14,133 bases of DNA from DASYAN01 sp036501345. Its GTDB lineage: Bacteria > Chloroflexota > Ktedonobacteria > Ktedonobacterales > Ktedonobacteraceae. The position numbers and the translations under genes are program-made. The stretch covers positions 1 through 14,133 of the forward strand of contig DASYAN010000496.1 of assembly GCA_036501345.1 (NCBI GenBank), given 5' to 3'. The notes beneath the pieces were generated by a model. It made no database searches. It worked only from the letters and a program-made list of their open reading frames with translations, and had not been told where the DNA came from. Positions 6,950-13,776 of the stretch are shown piece by piece. The number at the start of each line of letters is the position of its first letter. Position 1 is the first letter of the stretch.

Positions 6950-7261
6950 CTATTCCTCTTCGCCTTCCATATCGCCTGCTGTTTTATTTTGAGGCAAATA
7001 CTTGCCTAGCCATTGATGAACATCTTGTTCATCTGGAGATCGAAGAGCCTCCAATTCAAGTTGACCGAGGATCTCAATATCGTGAATGCTGCCAAGTGCT
7101 TGTTTAGCAAGATCGATGAGCATATCATTTGAAAAACGGAAGCTTAGAATATTTAAGATCGATTTCTGTGCGTATTTGATCTCGCCCTCCATCTCTCTCT
7201 GTTGCCCGTATCGTTCAACATCAGGATTCTGGCTTATGAATTGCTGATAAGGTGTATACAT
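6950..7261 (-). CDS. Possible internal gene: RpnS-like C-terminal protein (103 aa)
   Basis: Codon 212 of the Rpn gene is an ATG (7261-7259) preceded by a perfect AGGAGGT (7275-7269) with a seven-base spacer, a far better ribosome binding site than that of the full-length gene. The product would be the 103-residue C-terminal module alone. In enterobacterial Rpn genes an internal start makes a short protein (RpnS) that inhibits the nuclease form (RpnL). The placing of the module in the same frame and strand, and the duplicate of exactly this segment in front of sufS, support real internal translation. Inference, not proof: AGGAGGT could occur by chance in codons for QEVLE. Confidence 0.5.
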   Translation of the reverse strand: MYTPYQQFISQNPDVERYGQQREMEGEIKYAQKSILNILSFRFSNDMLIDLAKQALGSIHDIEILGQLELEALRSPDEQDVHQWLGKYLPQNKTAGDMEGEEE

Positions 7262-7894
7262 TTCGAGTACCTCCTGTATCTTTTGCTTATTTGATTCTGA
7301 GACGGTTGTCGTCCGTTTGAGCATTACGCCAAACTGGATGAGTCGTTCGACGGCACGTCTCTCGTCATAGTACTCGCAAATTGCCTTGATTGCTCCTTTG
7401 AGGAGAGCGATCGATGGGTCCTTCATCCCAGGCAATAGGACATAGAGCGAAACAGCATAATGATCGATATACGGCTGTGGATCCACTTCCCATAGGCGGA
7501 TCACATCGTAGTAGCAGGATGAGCACTCCCGACCAGCGCACATCACATGGTAGGGCGATTTTACTGTGTCACATTCGAACAAATAGAGGAGTATGGAGAT
7601 GACTGGTAGCCCGTATGTACTGTGTAGACCAGCATTGTAGATGCTCATTCGCTTCTCCATATCCTCGTCCTCGCCACTTTGCGCCTCAAAGTGGAGAATG
7701 GCTAACTCTGTTAGATAACGAATTTTGAGCGCCAAGTCCACTCTCAGGGTGCTACGGTCAATTTCGATATTGACATCTCCGACCAGCTCTGCTCCTTGCA
7801 GGAGTAGAGGGACGATCTTGCGTGCCTCGCTACGAAAAAGATGCTTTACAAGACTATCATACGGTTGTGAATCTTTTTTTGCGGAATCTGTCAC
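6950..7894 (-). CDS. Rpn/YhgA-like PD-(D/E)XK nuclease-family protein with DUF4351-like tail
   Basis: 314-residue protein of the Rpn (recombination-promoting nuclease/putative transposase) superfamily. The N-terminus YDSLVKHLFRSEARKIVPLLL (12-32) is the family signature. The nuclease core shows D53 (LRVDLAL) and E70-x-Q72 (LHFEAQSG), a PD-(D/E)xK pattern as in active members. Residues about 212-300 resemble DUF4351 (ILNILSFRFS...VHQWLGKYL). I chose GTG 7894, which has GGGGGAAG about six bases upstream. An in-frame ATG at 7969 lies on a promoter and gives an untypical hydrophobic N-terminus. The gene interrupts a suf operon and has its own promoter. Enterobacterial Rpn proteins are DNases tied to phage defence; that role is inferred here, not shown. 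Confidence 0.8.
   Translation of the reverse strand: MTDSAKKDSQPYDSLVKHLFRSEARKIVPLLLQGAELVGDVNIEIDRSTLRVDLALKIRYLTELAILHFEAQSGEDEDMEKRMSIYNAGLHSTYGLPVISILLYLFECDTVKSPYHVMCAGRECSSCYYDVIRLWEVDPQPYIDHYAVSLYVLLPGMKDPSIALLKGAIKAICEYYDERRAVERLIQFGVMLKRTTTVSESNKQKIQEVLEMYTPYQQFISQNPDVERYGQQREMEGEIKYAQKSILNILSFRFSNDMLIDLAKQALGSIHDIEILGQLELEALRSPDEQDVHQWLGKYLPQNKTAGDMEGEEE
7095..7141. repeat. 47-bp direct repeat, copy 2
   Basis: Partner of 6675-6721; one mismatch in 47 bases. It lies in the tail-coding part of the full-length Rpn gene. Confidence 0.9.
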
Positions 7895-7940
7895 TGCTAT
7901 CTTCCCCCATTGCTTTACATTGATGATGTAGAATAGGAGA

Positions 7941-7969
7941 AGTATAGCATAAGTGACATTCATCTGCAA
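7941..7969 (-). promoter_or_regulatory. Extended -10 promoter of the Rpn gene
   Basis: Minus strand: TG, one base, then TATACT (7946-7941), an extended -10. With a 17-base spacer the -35 position holds TTGCAG (7969-7964), which matches only TTG. Predicted start near 7934, leader about 40 bases to GTG 7894. It suggests that the Rpn gene, and perhaps sufS and the genes behind it, can be expressed apart from the Rrf2-controlled promoter. Confidence 0.5.
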
Positions 7970-8015
7970 TGCTGTAACGCTGGTTATTCCCTATTTTGGA
8001 GGAAATGTGAGTTGC

Positions 8016-9470
8016 TTAATACTCCGTAAGCTTGATATCATCTTCTCTGGTGCTATCGTCCAGGTGGATTGCTACCTCGTCGACACCTTCGATTTCCCAG
8101 CGCTCCTGGGCATCAATCCAGGTATCGGCCTCGGTCTCGTAGCCACCACTCATACGATGTACGATGCTACGGCGTAGGCGGGTGCGCAGATGCTCCAGTG
8201 GGATACGCTGCAACACTGGCTCAAAGAAACCCTGCACAATGATGCGCTCAGCCTCCGGACGCTGAATGCCTCGTACCATTAGGTAGAAGAGTTGGTCTTC
8301 GTCAATCTGACCAGTGGTTGCACCATGGCTGGCACTGACCTCGTTGGCAGCTATCTCCAAGCCGGGAATGAATTCGCCACGTGCCTTCTTGCTGAGTAGC
8401 AGGCCATGTGCTGAGAGAAACGAGGCTGTTTGCTGGGCTTTCGGGCGTATCCGGATCATGCCATCGAACTCTACTCGTGACTCGTCAGTAAGCACACCTT
8501 TGACCAACGTCTCAGCGTTGGTAGAGAGGCCGATGTGATCCGACAGAGTATTGATCGCATAACGCTGGTTGTGATCAGTGAAAAAGACACCGACTAGTTC
8601 TGCCGCAGTACCATTCCCTTGCAAACCGGCACCGATGGTTTCTAGATTGACCGCGCTACCTAGATCAGCAATCACAAAGGTTACGCTAGCATCATTCTGG
8701 TGAATAGCATTCTTGTTGGTAATGTTCCAGACATTCTGACCAAGATCCTGCATATTGCTGAACTCAACACGTGCCTCACGATTAGCATAGATCTCAACCA
8801 CATCGCTTAAGAGAGCGGGTTCCTCGCTTGCAATGAACGAATTATACTCTTGAACGAAGCGCACACTGCTTTGCTCTTCTGCGATGATTAGCGTGTGCGA
8901 GAAGGTGGCAGACAGAGGTGTGTTCAGCCAGACCTGTGCCAAGATTGGTTCTTCAATCTTGACACCCTGTGGCACGTATAAGAAGAAACCACCAGTCCAG
9001 AAAGCAGCATGCAGTGCTGTATACTTGCTGGTTGCTGCGGGCACACACTCGGTCATAAAATACTTCTGTACCAGTTCAGGATGCTCGCGCACAGCTGTAT
9101 CCAGATCAGTTAGGATTACGCCCTGCTGCTTGAGGGTCTCGCGCAATTCGCTGCGTACAACACTGGAATTGAGTTGGACTAGCAAGCCCGAACGCTCGTT
9201 TGCCAGTGCTGAGGCTACCGATTGTTCGATAGCGGTAGGTAAAGCTGAGCCGGATGGGGTAAACGGACTCAGATTCTGGAACTTGAAATTGGCAACCGTG
9301 CGTCGTGTACCCAGGTCACCGCGACGACCCAATGGAGCTGGAGTATTTTCATAGATCTCCCAGGCATGCAAGCGCAACTGTAGCATCCAATCGGGTTCGC
9401 CTCTCAGATGTGACAGCTCTTCTATTGCAGCTCGAGAGAATCCAGGAGCCAAAACTTTAGATTCGGACAT
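8016..9470 (-). CDS. sufD: SufD-like subunit of the SufBCD Fe-S scaffold
   Basis: 484-residue SufB/SufD family protein. The C-terminal core (about 340-440) has the SufD form: VEFDGMIRIRPKAQQTAS, LLLSKKARGEFIPGLEI, then SASHGATTGQ with H382, the residue equivalent to the functional His of E. coli SufD. The LFYLMVRGI and IVQGFFEPVLQRIPLE parts read more like SufB. There is a single Cys in the whole protein (MTEC), so the SufB scaffold cysteine is missing, and the Cys two residues before the SufD His is Ala. A polar tail of about 50 residues extends the C-terminus. ATG 9470 overlaps the end of sufC by 14 bases with GGAG ten bases upstream; longer starts are possible. It probably pairs with SufC; a SufB partner must be sought elsewhere in the genome. 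Confidence 0.85.
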   Translation of the reverse strand: MSESKVLAPGFSRAAIEELSHLRGEPDWMLQLRLHAWEIYENTPAPLGRRGDLGTRRTVANFKFQNLSPFTPSGSALPTAIEQSVASALANERSGLLVQLNSSVVRSELRETLKQQGVILTDLDTAVREHPELVQKYFMTECVPAATSKYTALHAAFWTGGFFLYVPQGVKIEEPILAQVWLNTPLSATFSHTLIIAEEQSSVRFVQEYNSFIASEEPALLSDVVEIYANREARVEFSNMQDLGQNVWNITNKNAIHQNDASVTFVIADLGSAVNLETIGAGLQGNGTAAELVGVFFTDHNQRYAINTLSDHIGLSTNAETLVKGVLTDESRVEFDGMIRIRPKAQQTASFLSAHGLLLSKKARGEFIPGLEIAANEVSASHGATTGQIDEDQLFYLMVRGIQRPEAERIIVQGFFEPVLQRIPLEHLRTRLRRSIVHRMSGGYETEADTWIDAQERWEIEGVDEVAIHLDDSTREDDIKLTEY

Positions 9471-10299
9471 CGGCACTGACTCCATTCTCTTCGTCGGCAG
9501 GTTTGAGCCATTCATAGCCTTTCTCTTCCAGTTCAAGAGCTAGTTCTTTGCCTCCCGATTTGATGATGCGACCATTAAACATTACATGCACATAATCGGG
9601 CGTGATGTAGTTGAGCATGCGCTGGTAATGGGTGATCAGCAAAATACCCAGGTTGGGACCAGTCAAGGCATTGACACTCTCAGATACAATACGCAGCGCA
9701 TCGATATCCAGGCCGGAGTCTGTCTCGTCCATTAGAGCAATTTCGGGTTCCAGCAGTGCCATCTGCAGGATCTCAGCACGCTTTTTCTCACCGCCAGAGA
9801 AGCCATCATTGATGGAACGGTTAATAAAGCTATTATCGACTTTGAGCAAGCGCATCTTCTCCTGCAAGAGTTTACGGAACTCTCCGGGAGGCGTAGTCTT
9901 ACGCTTTGTCATCTTGCCAGTGGGATTCTCCCCCTCTTCAAGTGCCTTATTGCCTTCGCGTACAGCCTCCAATGAGCGGCGCAGGAAGTTGGCTACGCTT
10001 ACGCCAGGGACGGACATAGGGTACTGAAATGCCAGAAACAGACGCATGCGAGCGCGACGATCCGGTGAATATTCCAGAATATTCTCACCCTTGAACCAGA
10101 TCTCACCTTCGATAACCTCATATTTTGGGTTACCCATAATGACATTTGCCAACGTGCTTTTGCCCGAACCGTTGGGACCCATCAGTGCATGAATCTCGCC
10201 CTGCTTAACGGTCAGATCTACACCGCGCAGGATCGGCTTGCCTTCAATATTGGCATGCAGATTTTTAATTACAAGTTCAGATGTCATGAATTCAGACAT
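9457..10299 (-). CDS. sufC: SufC ABC-type ATPase of Fe-S cluster assembly
   Basis: 280-residue cytoplasmic ATPase that drives the SufB/SufD scaffold. Walker A is GPNGSGKST (41-49), Q-loop Q92 (FQYPMSVPG), signature FSGGEKKR (167-174), Walker B IALMDE (187-192), D-loop SGLD (195-198) and H-loop H224 (ITHYQRML). E. coli SufC has 248 residues. The extra length comes from an insertion of about 14 residues at 116-138 (a charged KMTKRKTTPP stretch before the signature) and a polar C-terminal tail of about 12. ATG 10299 has AGGAAGG just upstream, rather close; ATG 10287 is an alternative. The gene follows rrf2 by 66 bases and overlaps sufD, so it is the first enzyme gene of the operon. Confidence 0.95.
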   Translation of the reverse strand: MSEFMTSELVIKNLHANIEGKPILRGVDLTVKQGEIHALMGPNGSGKSTLANVIMGNPKYEVIEGEIWFKGENILEYSPDRRARMRLFLAFQYPMSVPGVSVANFLRRSLEAVREGNKALEEGENPTGKMTKRKTTPPGEFRKLLQEKMRLLKVDNSFINRSINDGFSGGEKKRAEILQMALLEPEIALMDETDSGLDIDALRIVSESVNALTGPNLGILLITHYQRMLNYITPDYVHVMFNGRIIKSGGKELALELEEKGYEWLKPADEENGVSADVRI

Positions 10300-10365
10300 A
10301 CCTTCCTATATTATGATAAAGGACGAAGCTCTGACTCACCATTTTGTGAGCGAATAGCATTCTTT

Positions 10366-10920
10366 TCAATCAGCGAGCCCCGCAGGAGTGCTACTGGGTA
10401 GTATTGCTGACTGTGTATCTAGGTGCTCTCCCTTAGGGGGTGTACCTACATGAATGTTGGAAAGTGCAATGAAATGAGCGGCTGTTTGTTGATCTTCTGA
10501 TACTGCCACCAGTTCTGCCAATGTAATAGAGTCGAGAGTTTGAGCAACAGCGTCGCGCACAAGTGCCCAGAGATATTTTGTTTTGCATGAGTCGAGGAAG
10601 TTACAGATCTGCACCATCTCGCCCTCCGTCGCACAGATCATAGGAGAAATTGGCCCTTCCAGAGCACGAACAACTTCTCCCATAGTAATCTCTTGTGGGT
10701 TACGACTCAACTTGTAGCCACCATGAGCACCTCGTGTACTGATTACCAGAGGAGGTTCAGACTCACGCAGCAATTTCACCAGTTGCTCCAGGTAGGCGAG
10801 CGGTAACATCTCCGCCTGCGAAATATCTGTGAGAGACCGAGGGCGACCATTGTAATGACGAGCCAGATCAACCATGATCCGAACCCCATATTCGCCTTTT
10901 GTAGATACACGCAACATCAT
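10366..10920 (-). CDS. Rrf2/IscR-family Fe-S-responsive repressor of the suf operon
   Basis: 184-residue Rrf2-family regulator. The N-terminal winged helix starts with RVSTKGEYGVRIMVDLA and contains the typical AYLEQLVKLLR and STRGAHGGYKLSR wing (61-73). Three cysteines, C96, C106 and C112 (CX9CX5C), are in the place of the IscR cluster ligands (CX5CX5C), so an Fe-S cluster is likely bound, with different spacing. A C-terminal tail of about 40 residues after the core is unremarkable. AGAAGG lies nine bases before ATG 10920. As first gene of the suf operon, behind a promoter full of palindromes, it is probably an autoregulator that senses Fe-S supply. In function it is like IscR or the Rrf2-type SufR; the symbol is left empty. 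Confidence 0.88.
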   Translation of the reverse strand: MMLRVSTKGEYGVRIMVDLARHYNGRPRSLTDISQAEMLPLAYLEQLVKLLRESEPPLVISTRGAHGGYKLSRNPQEITMGEVVRALEGPISPMICATEGEMVQICNFLDSCKTKYLWALVRDAVAQTLDSITLAELVAVSEDQQTAAHFIALSNIHVGTPPKGEHLDTQSAILPSSTPAGLAD

Positions 10921-10934
10921 ACGTCTCTGCCTTC

Positions 10935-10952
10935 TTGTTTGTCCTCAAACAA
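10935..10952. promoter_or_regulatory. Inverted repeat just upstream of the rrf2 ribosome binding site
   Basis: TTGTTTG (10935-10941), four-base loop, CAAACAA (10946-10952), a perfect 7-bp stem. In the transcript it ends where the AGAAGG ribosome binding site begins, so it could be an operator or a translational hairpin. Confidence 0.5.
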
Positions 10953-10955
10953 ACG

Positions 10956-10980
10956 GGATTAATCCGACCTATTCACTAGG
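10956..10980. promoter_or_regulatory. Candidate Rrf2 operator palindromes
   Basis: Two palindromes lie side by side just downstream of the -10 box: GGATTAATCC (10956-10965, perfect 10 bp) and CCTA-N5-TAGG (10968-10980). The second covers the expected transcription start near 10978. Placement fits repression by the Rrf2 protein encoded next to it. The match to known Rrf2 sites is not close, so the assignment is inference. Confidence 0.4.
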
Positions 10981-10984
10981 ATAT

Positions 10985-11013
10985 ATTTTAGCACTAAGGT
11001 GGGCAAGCGTCAA
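10985..11013 (-). promoter_or_regulatory. Main promoter of the rrf2-suf operon
   Basis: Minus strand: -35 TTGACG (11013-11008), spacer exactly 17 bases, -10 TAAAAT (10990-10985). Both hexamers match consensus at 5 of 6. The -35 box overlaps the stop codon (TGA) of the upstream methyltransferase gene. Predicted start near 10978, leader about 58 bases. Confidence 0.75.
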
Positions 11014-11825
11014 CTGTCGCCAATTGGCTTGCGTCCAACAACGATCTGCCGCGATCCTTTGCCAAAGGGCCACCATTGATAGTCTCCATAAATTGCTTCG
11101 ATGCGAAATCCGGTCGCTAGGAAAAGCAATTGTAGTTCACGTGGAAAGAAATTATGCATATCCATCTTACTGAGATAGCGCTCATTTTCGCCAGTCTGGA
11201 AAAATTTCTCATGTGTCCAGCTAATATGTTGTACTTGCTCGAAAGGATCATACTTGCGGGTTGTATAGATTAGCATAGTAAAATCCCCGTCGAGAGACTC
11301 GATTTCGTCCTCTAAATAAACGTGTGAGGGACGATTCAAAGCATCACTTAAATAATCGACGTCGGGCAGAAATGTATCAACGACGAAGCGGCCTCCGGGA
11401 GCGAGATGGTCATATGTGGTATGAAATGCAGAAAGCTGCTGCTCAATTTCATAGAGGTGTGAGATTGAATTAAAGGGCAGAAAGATCAGATTGAACTTGC
11501 CTTTATGCTCAAGCTCATAGAGGCACATATCGCCTTCATGAAGTGTGACACGCTGTTGTAGTGCTTCTGGCTCGTGCTCCAATTTACGCTGGTAGGCAGC
11601 GAGCATATCTGGCTCGATATCCAGGCCCTCCAGATGAAAACTTCCAGGACTTTTCAGTAGCTCCAGTCCTATGCGACCGCTGCCGCAGGCTAGTTCAAGC
11701 ACACGTCTAGGCGTATAGCGCATAACCAGTTCACGCCAAAAAGGCAAGTCCTGTTCTGATTGACTTTGGTACTGCAAGTCATAATCATTAATACGTTCGT
11801 AATATTCTCCCATCTTGTGGGGCAT
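11010..11825 (-). CDS. Class I SAM-dependent methyltransferase
   Basis: 271-residue cytoplasmic methyltransferase of the Rossmann class. Motif I is VLELACGSGRIGLELL (42-57), the acidic residue ending strand 2 is D69 (LEGLDIEPDML), motif II region EGDM (97-100), motif IV FNLIFLPFNSISHL (111-124) and post-motif LAPGGRFVVDTF (141-152). The shape, with the LPFNS motif and the C-terminal FFPRELQLLFLATGFRIEAIYGDY, is that of small-molecule or unassigned methyltransferases; the substrate is unknown. ATG 11825 has AGGAGG nine bases upstream, so the 18 in-frame codons before it are not used. It lies 50 bases behind the HAMP-like membrane protein gene and is probably co-transcribed with it. Confidence 0.85.
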   Translation of the reverse strand: MPHKMGEYYERINDYDLQYQSQSEQDLPFWRELVMRYTPRRVLELACGSGRIGLELLKSPGSFHLEGLDIEPDMLAAYQRKLEHEPEALQQRVTLHEGDMCLYELEHKGKFNLIFLPFNSISHLYEIEQQLSAFHTTYDHLAPGGRFVVDTFLPDVDYLSDALNRPSHVYLEDEIESLDGDFTMLIYTTRKYDPFEQVQHISWTHEKFFQTGENERYLSKMDMHNFFPRELQLLFLATGFRIEAIYGDYQWWPFGKGSRQIVVGRKPIGDS

Positions 11826-11875
11826 CAGTAATGTCCTCCTAACTTTGATATCGCAATGAAATCTCCAATGAAGTA

Positions 11876-13447
11876 TCATACAACAAAATGAGCAAAAAGT
11901 TGTTCTAGATGCTCTGTGGTATTATACAACCTTCGTTCGATGGTCTTTCTCTGATCTTGTCGTTCCTCATATCCATTGGGTGCTCCAGTAAGCGTGACTA
12001 GTTTGGTGATTTGGTCTTCTACACCCTTAAGGAGAGTCTCGCTATCATCAAGCTCTTTAGCCTTTGCCTGCAAGACGCGGAGCAATGAGAGTGTATCAAC
12101 AGGTCGCAGAGTCACTGTTCCACTGTTCTGTTGTATTCTTACCATATGATCAAATAATCTATATTGCGTATTGATCTCCTCTTGTACATTTTTTATATGA
12201 GTGCATGCACTCCTTAGTTGGAACCTTTCATGATGAGCCGCTTGCAAGTAGGCATCTTGCTGTTGCAGTGCGGCTAGAAGTGCAGAACTGAGTGCCGTGA
12301 TTTCCCTGATCAGGATACTCCCTCGATTGAATGTGTCAACAAGTCTTTGGCGGAGTTGTTCCAAGCTTATTGCCAATGGTTCAAGCCTTCCTGCTTCATG
12401 CAACGGTATTGCTTTTCTAAACTGTCCTTGCCCAAAGGCAAACACGGCTTCATTGAGTCGATGGATGCCCTGCTCAAAGTTATCAAGCCGATGTTCTGCA
12501 GCGAGGGAACGGGCTAATCGGTCCAACATCAAGTTCAAACCCACGGCTAATGGCAGCAGTTCCCCACTCGTAATGGATGCTCGTGCTTGTAAATCTCCAT
12601 TAGCAACACGGCTATGAACTGCCTGGATGATCGCAATTCCTTCTTCTAGGCGCTTCTTCTGTTCCGTTATTAGTTGATAGGCTTTTTCCAATTCTTTAGT
12701 GCGATCGGCTTCACGCAGGGCACGTTCCACACTTCCAGCCGATAGCCATGACGCAACGGCCAGTGTAAAGGTAGAAACCGCTGGCAGAATGATTGTCGCA
12801 TAAAGCCCAACTTGTTGAATATATTCATCCAAGTTTTGTTGATGGGTTTCAAAAGTAAGATCAAGGACTATAAAGAGAATACAGCCACTCCAAATAAGAA
12901 AAGGCGTGTGTTTGGGAAGAAGGATGCCGGCGAGAATGATAGGGATAACAAACATATCAAATGTTGGCAAATCCTGCATTCCGAGTCCATTCGGCGTAGC
13001 GAGGAGCGAGAAAGCAATTGCCGCCGCGATCCCAACCACTAACACCGATGCGGCTGCATTCATAAGACCATAGCGGTTCAGTAAAATACTTCCAATGACA
13101 ATCGCGCTACAAACGGAGAGTGCTCCGAAAAGGCTGGGGTCAAGCTCTGGAATAAAACCCTTGGGAAAAAGTACAACTATTGTCCCTAAGAGTACGAGAA
13201 GAAAGAGACTCAGAAGGCGTGAGCGCCGTAATTGCTCACGCATGCGTGCATCTAGGTGTGATTGTGGTTGAGGGGGAGCCGTCATACGCAGCCACCATCC
13301 CCATGCTCCATGTGAGTATTGAGGAAGAGGTGTCATGCTTTCTTCTAATAGCTCTAATGGTAAAGATAAGGAAGGTTTGCCAGCGCCTTCTGGCTGTGAG
13401 GGTGGTACGTTTTCCTGATGTGATGAAGTAGGTGTATTCTGAAACAT
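11876..13447 (-). CDS. Six-TM membrane protein with HAMP-like repeats and no output kinase
   Basis: 523-residue membrane protein. Residues 1-75 are cytoplasmic and Pro/Gln-rich at the start. Six hydrophobic segments lie at about 78-94, 106-124, 130-150, 164-178, 182-199 and 214-236. A charged coiled-coil (238-272) leads into a HAMP-like unit (272-318, with VANGDLQARASITSGELLPLA, the usual G-D-L/E-L-x-x-L pattern) and a second weaker one (about 330-373, FGQGQFRKAI...LEPLAISLEQL). The C-terminal 150 residues are helical and Gln-rich. There is no histidine kinase, GGDEF or methyl-accepting signature, so it is not a complete sensor kinase; it may be a scaffold or a regulator acting through protein contacts. 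AGGGAGG lies eight bases before ATG 13447 and a good promoter is further up. Confidence 0.75.
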   Translation of the reverse strand: MFQNTPTSSHQENVPPSQPEGAGKPSLSLPLELLEESMTPLPQYSHGAWGWWLRMTAPPQPQSHLDARMREQLRRSRLLSLFLLVLLGTIVVLFPKGFIPELDPSLFGALSVCSAIVIGSILLNRYGLMNAAASVLVVGIAAAIAFSLLATPNGLGMQDLPTFDMFVIPIILAGILLPKHTPFLIWSGCILFIVLDLTFETHQQNLDEYIQQVGLYATIILPAVSTFTLAVASWLSAGSVERALREADRTKELEKAYQLITEQKKRLEEGIAIIQAVHSRVANGDLQARASITSGELLPLAVGLNLMLDRLARSLAAEHRLDNFEQGIHRLNEAVFAFGQGQFRKAIPLHEAGRLEPLAISLEQLRQRLVDTFNRGSILIREITALSSALLAALQQQDAYLQAAHHERFQLRSACTHIKNVQEEINTQYRLFDHMVRIQQNSGTVTLRPVDTLSLLRVLQAKAKELDDSETLLKGVEDQITKLVTLTGAPNGYEERQDQRKTIERRLYNTTEHLEQLFAHFVV

Positions 13448-13601
13448 ACTGTTTCCCTCCCTATATTAAGGGGGTAAAAATGCATCAATATATCAGAAAT
13501 ACAAGAACTGTGTTTCTGTTATGTAGGTTAAGCATCGGGAGGAACCGCTGTTACGCCTGGGGTTTCTGGCATAGCTTGGCTTTCGCATCCCAGTGTCTCT
13601 A

Positions 13602-13630
13602 ATTCTACGAGAATGAGGATAAAACGTCAA
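13602..13630 (-). promoter_or_regulatory. Promoter of the HAMP-like protein/methyltransferase unit
   Basis: Minus strand: -35 TTGACG (13630-13625), 17-base spacer, -10 TAGAAT (13607-13602), each 5 of 6 to consensus. Predicted start near 13595, giving a leader of about 150 bases. Confidence 0.65.
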
Positions 13631-13686
13631 CAATATCCCTCGCATATAAGAGACTGTAGAAAAAATACAGTGTATACCTGATGACA

Positions 13687-13708
13687 CTGGAGCATTTTTT
13701 TGCTCTAG
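13687..13708. repeat. Hairpin with a T6 loop in the divergent intergenic region
   Basis: CTGGAGCA (13687-13694), loop TTTTTT, TGCTCTAG (13701-13708): an 8-bp stem with one G-U type pair. It would lie in the leader of the plus-strand gene. No U-run follows, so it is not a standard terminator. Confidence 0.45.
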
Positions 13709-13776
13709 TATTAGGTAGCATGGAAAGCAGACTTTTTTTACTGTAACGGTTGTTTTTAAGGAAGGCAGTATGGTCA

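Larger units (their letters stand above)
13448..13776. other. Intergenic region between divergent genes
   Basis: 329 bases without a convincing gene. It holds the minus-strand promoter (13602-13630), a weak CAGTGT/ACACTG inverted repeat (13668-13689), an 8-bp hairpin (13687-13708) and the AAGGAAGG ribosome binding site of the plus-strand gene. I saw no clear plus-strand promoter. An open minus-strand frame across most of it overlaps the promoter and resembles nothing known. Confidence 0.6.

Noticed and set aside
5243..7894. A transposon or insertion sequence carrying the Rpn gene
   Set aside because: No terminal inverted repeats with target duplications flank the locus; the 10-bp inverted repeat lies inside it, between the copies. 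Rpn proteins are called putative transposases by old naming only.
7895..7969. Longer Rpn start at ATG 7969 giving a hydrophobic N-terminus
   Set aside because: The stretch covers the extended -10 promoter, the added residues are untypical of the family, and GTG 7894 has a good ribosome binding site.
8314..9354. Plus-strand frames opposite sufD and sufC
   Set aside because: They are antisense to well-conserved SUF genes and show no family motif or start signals.
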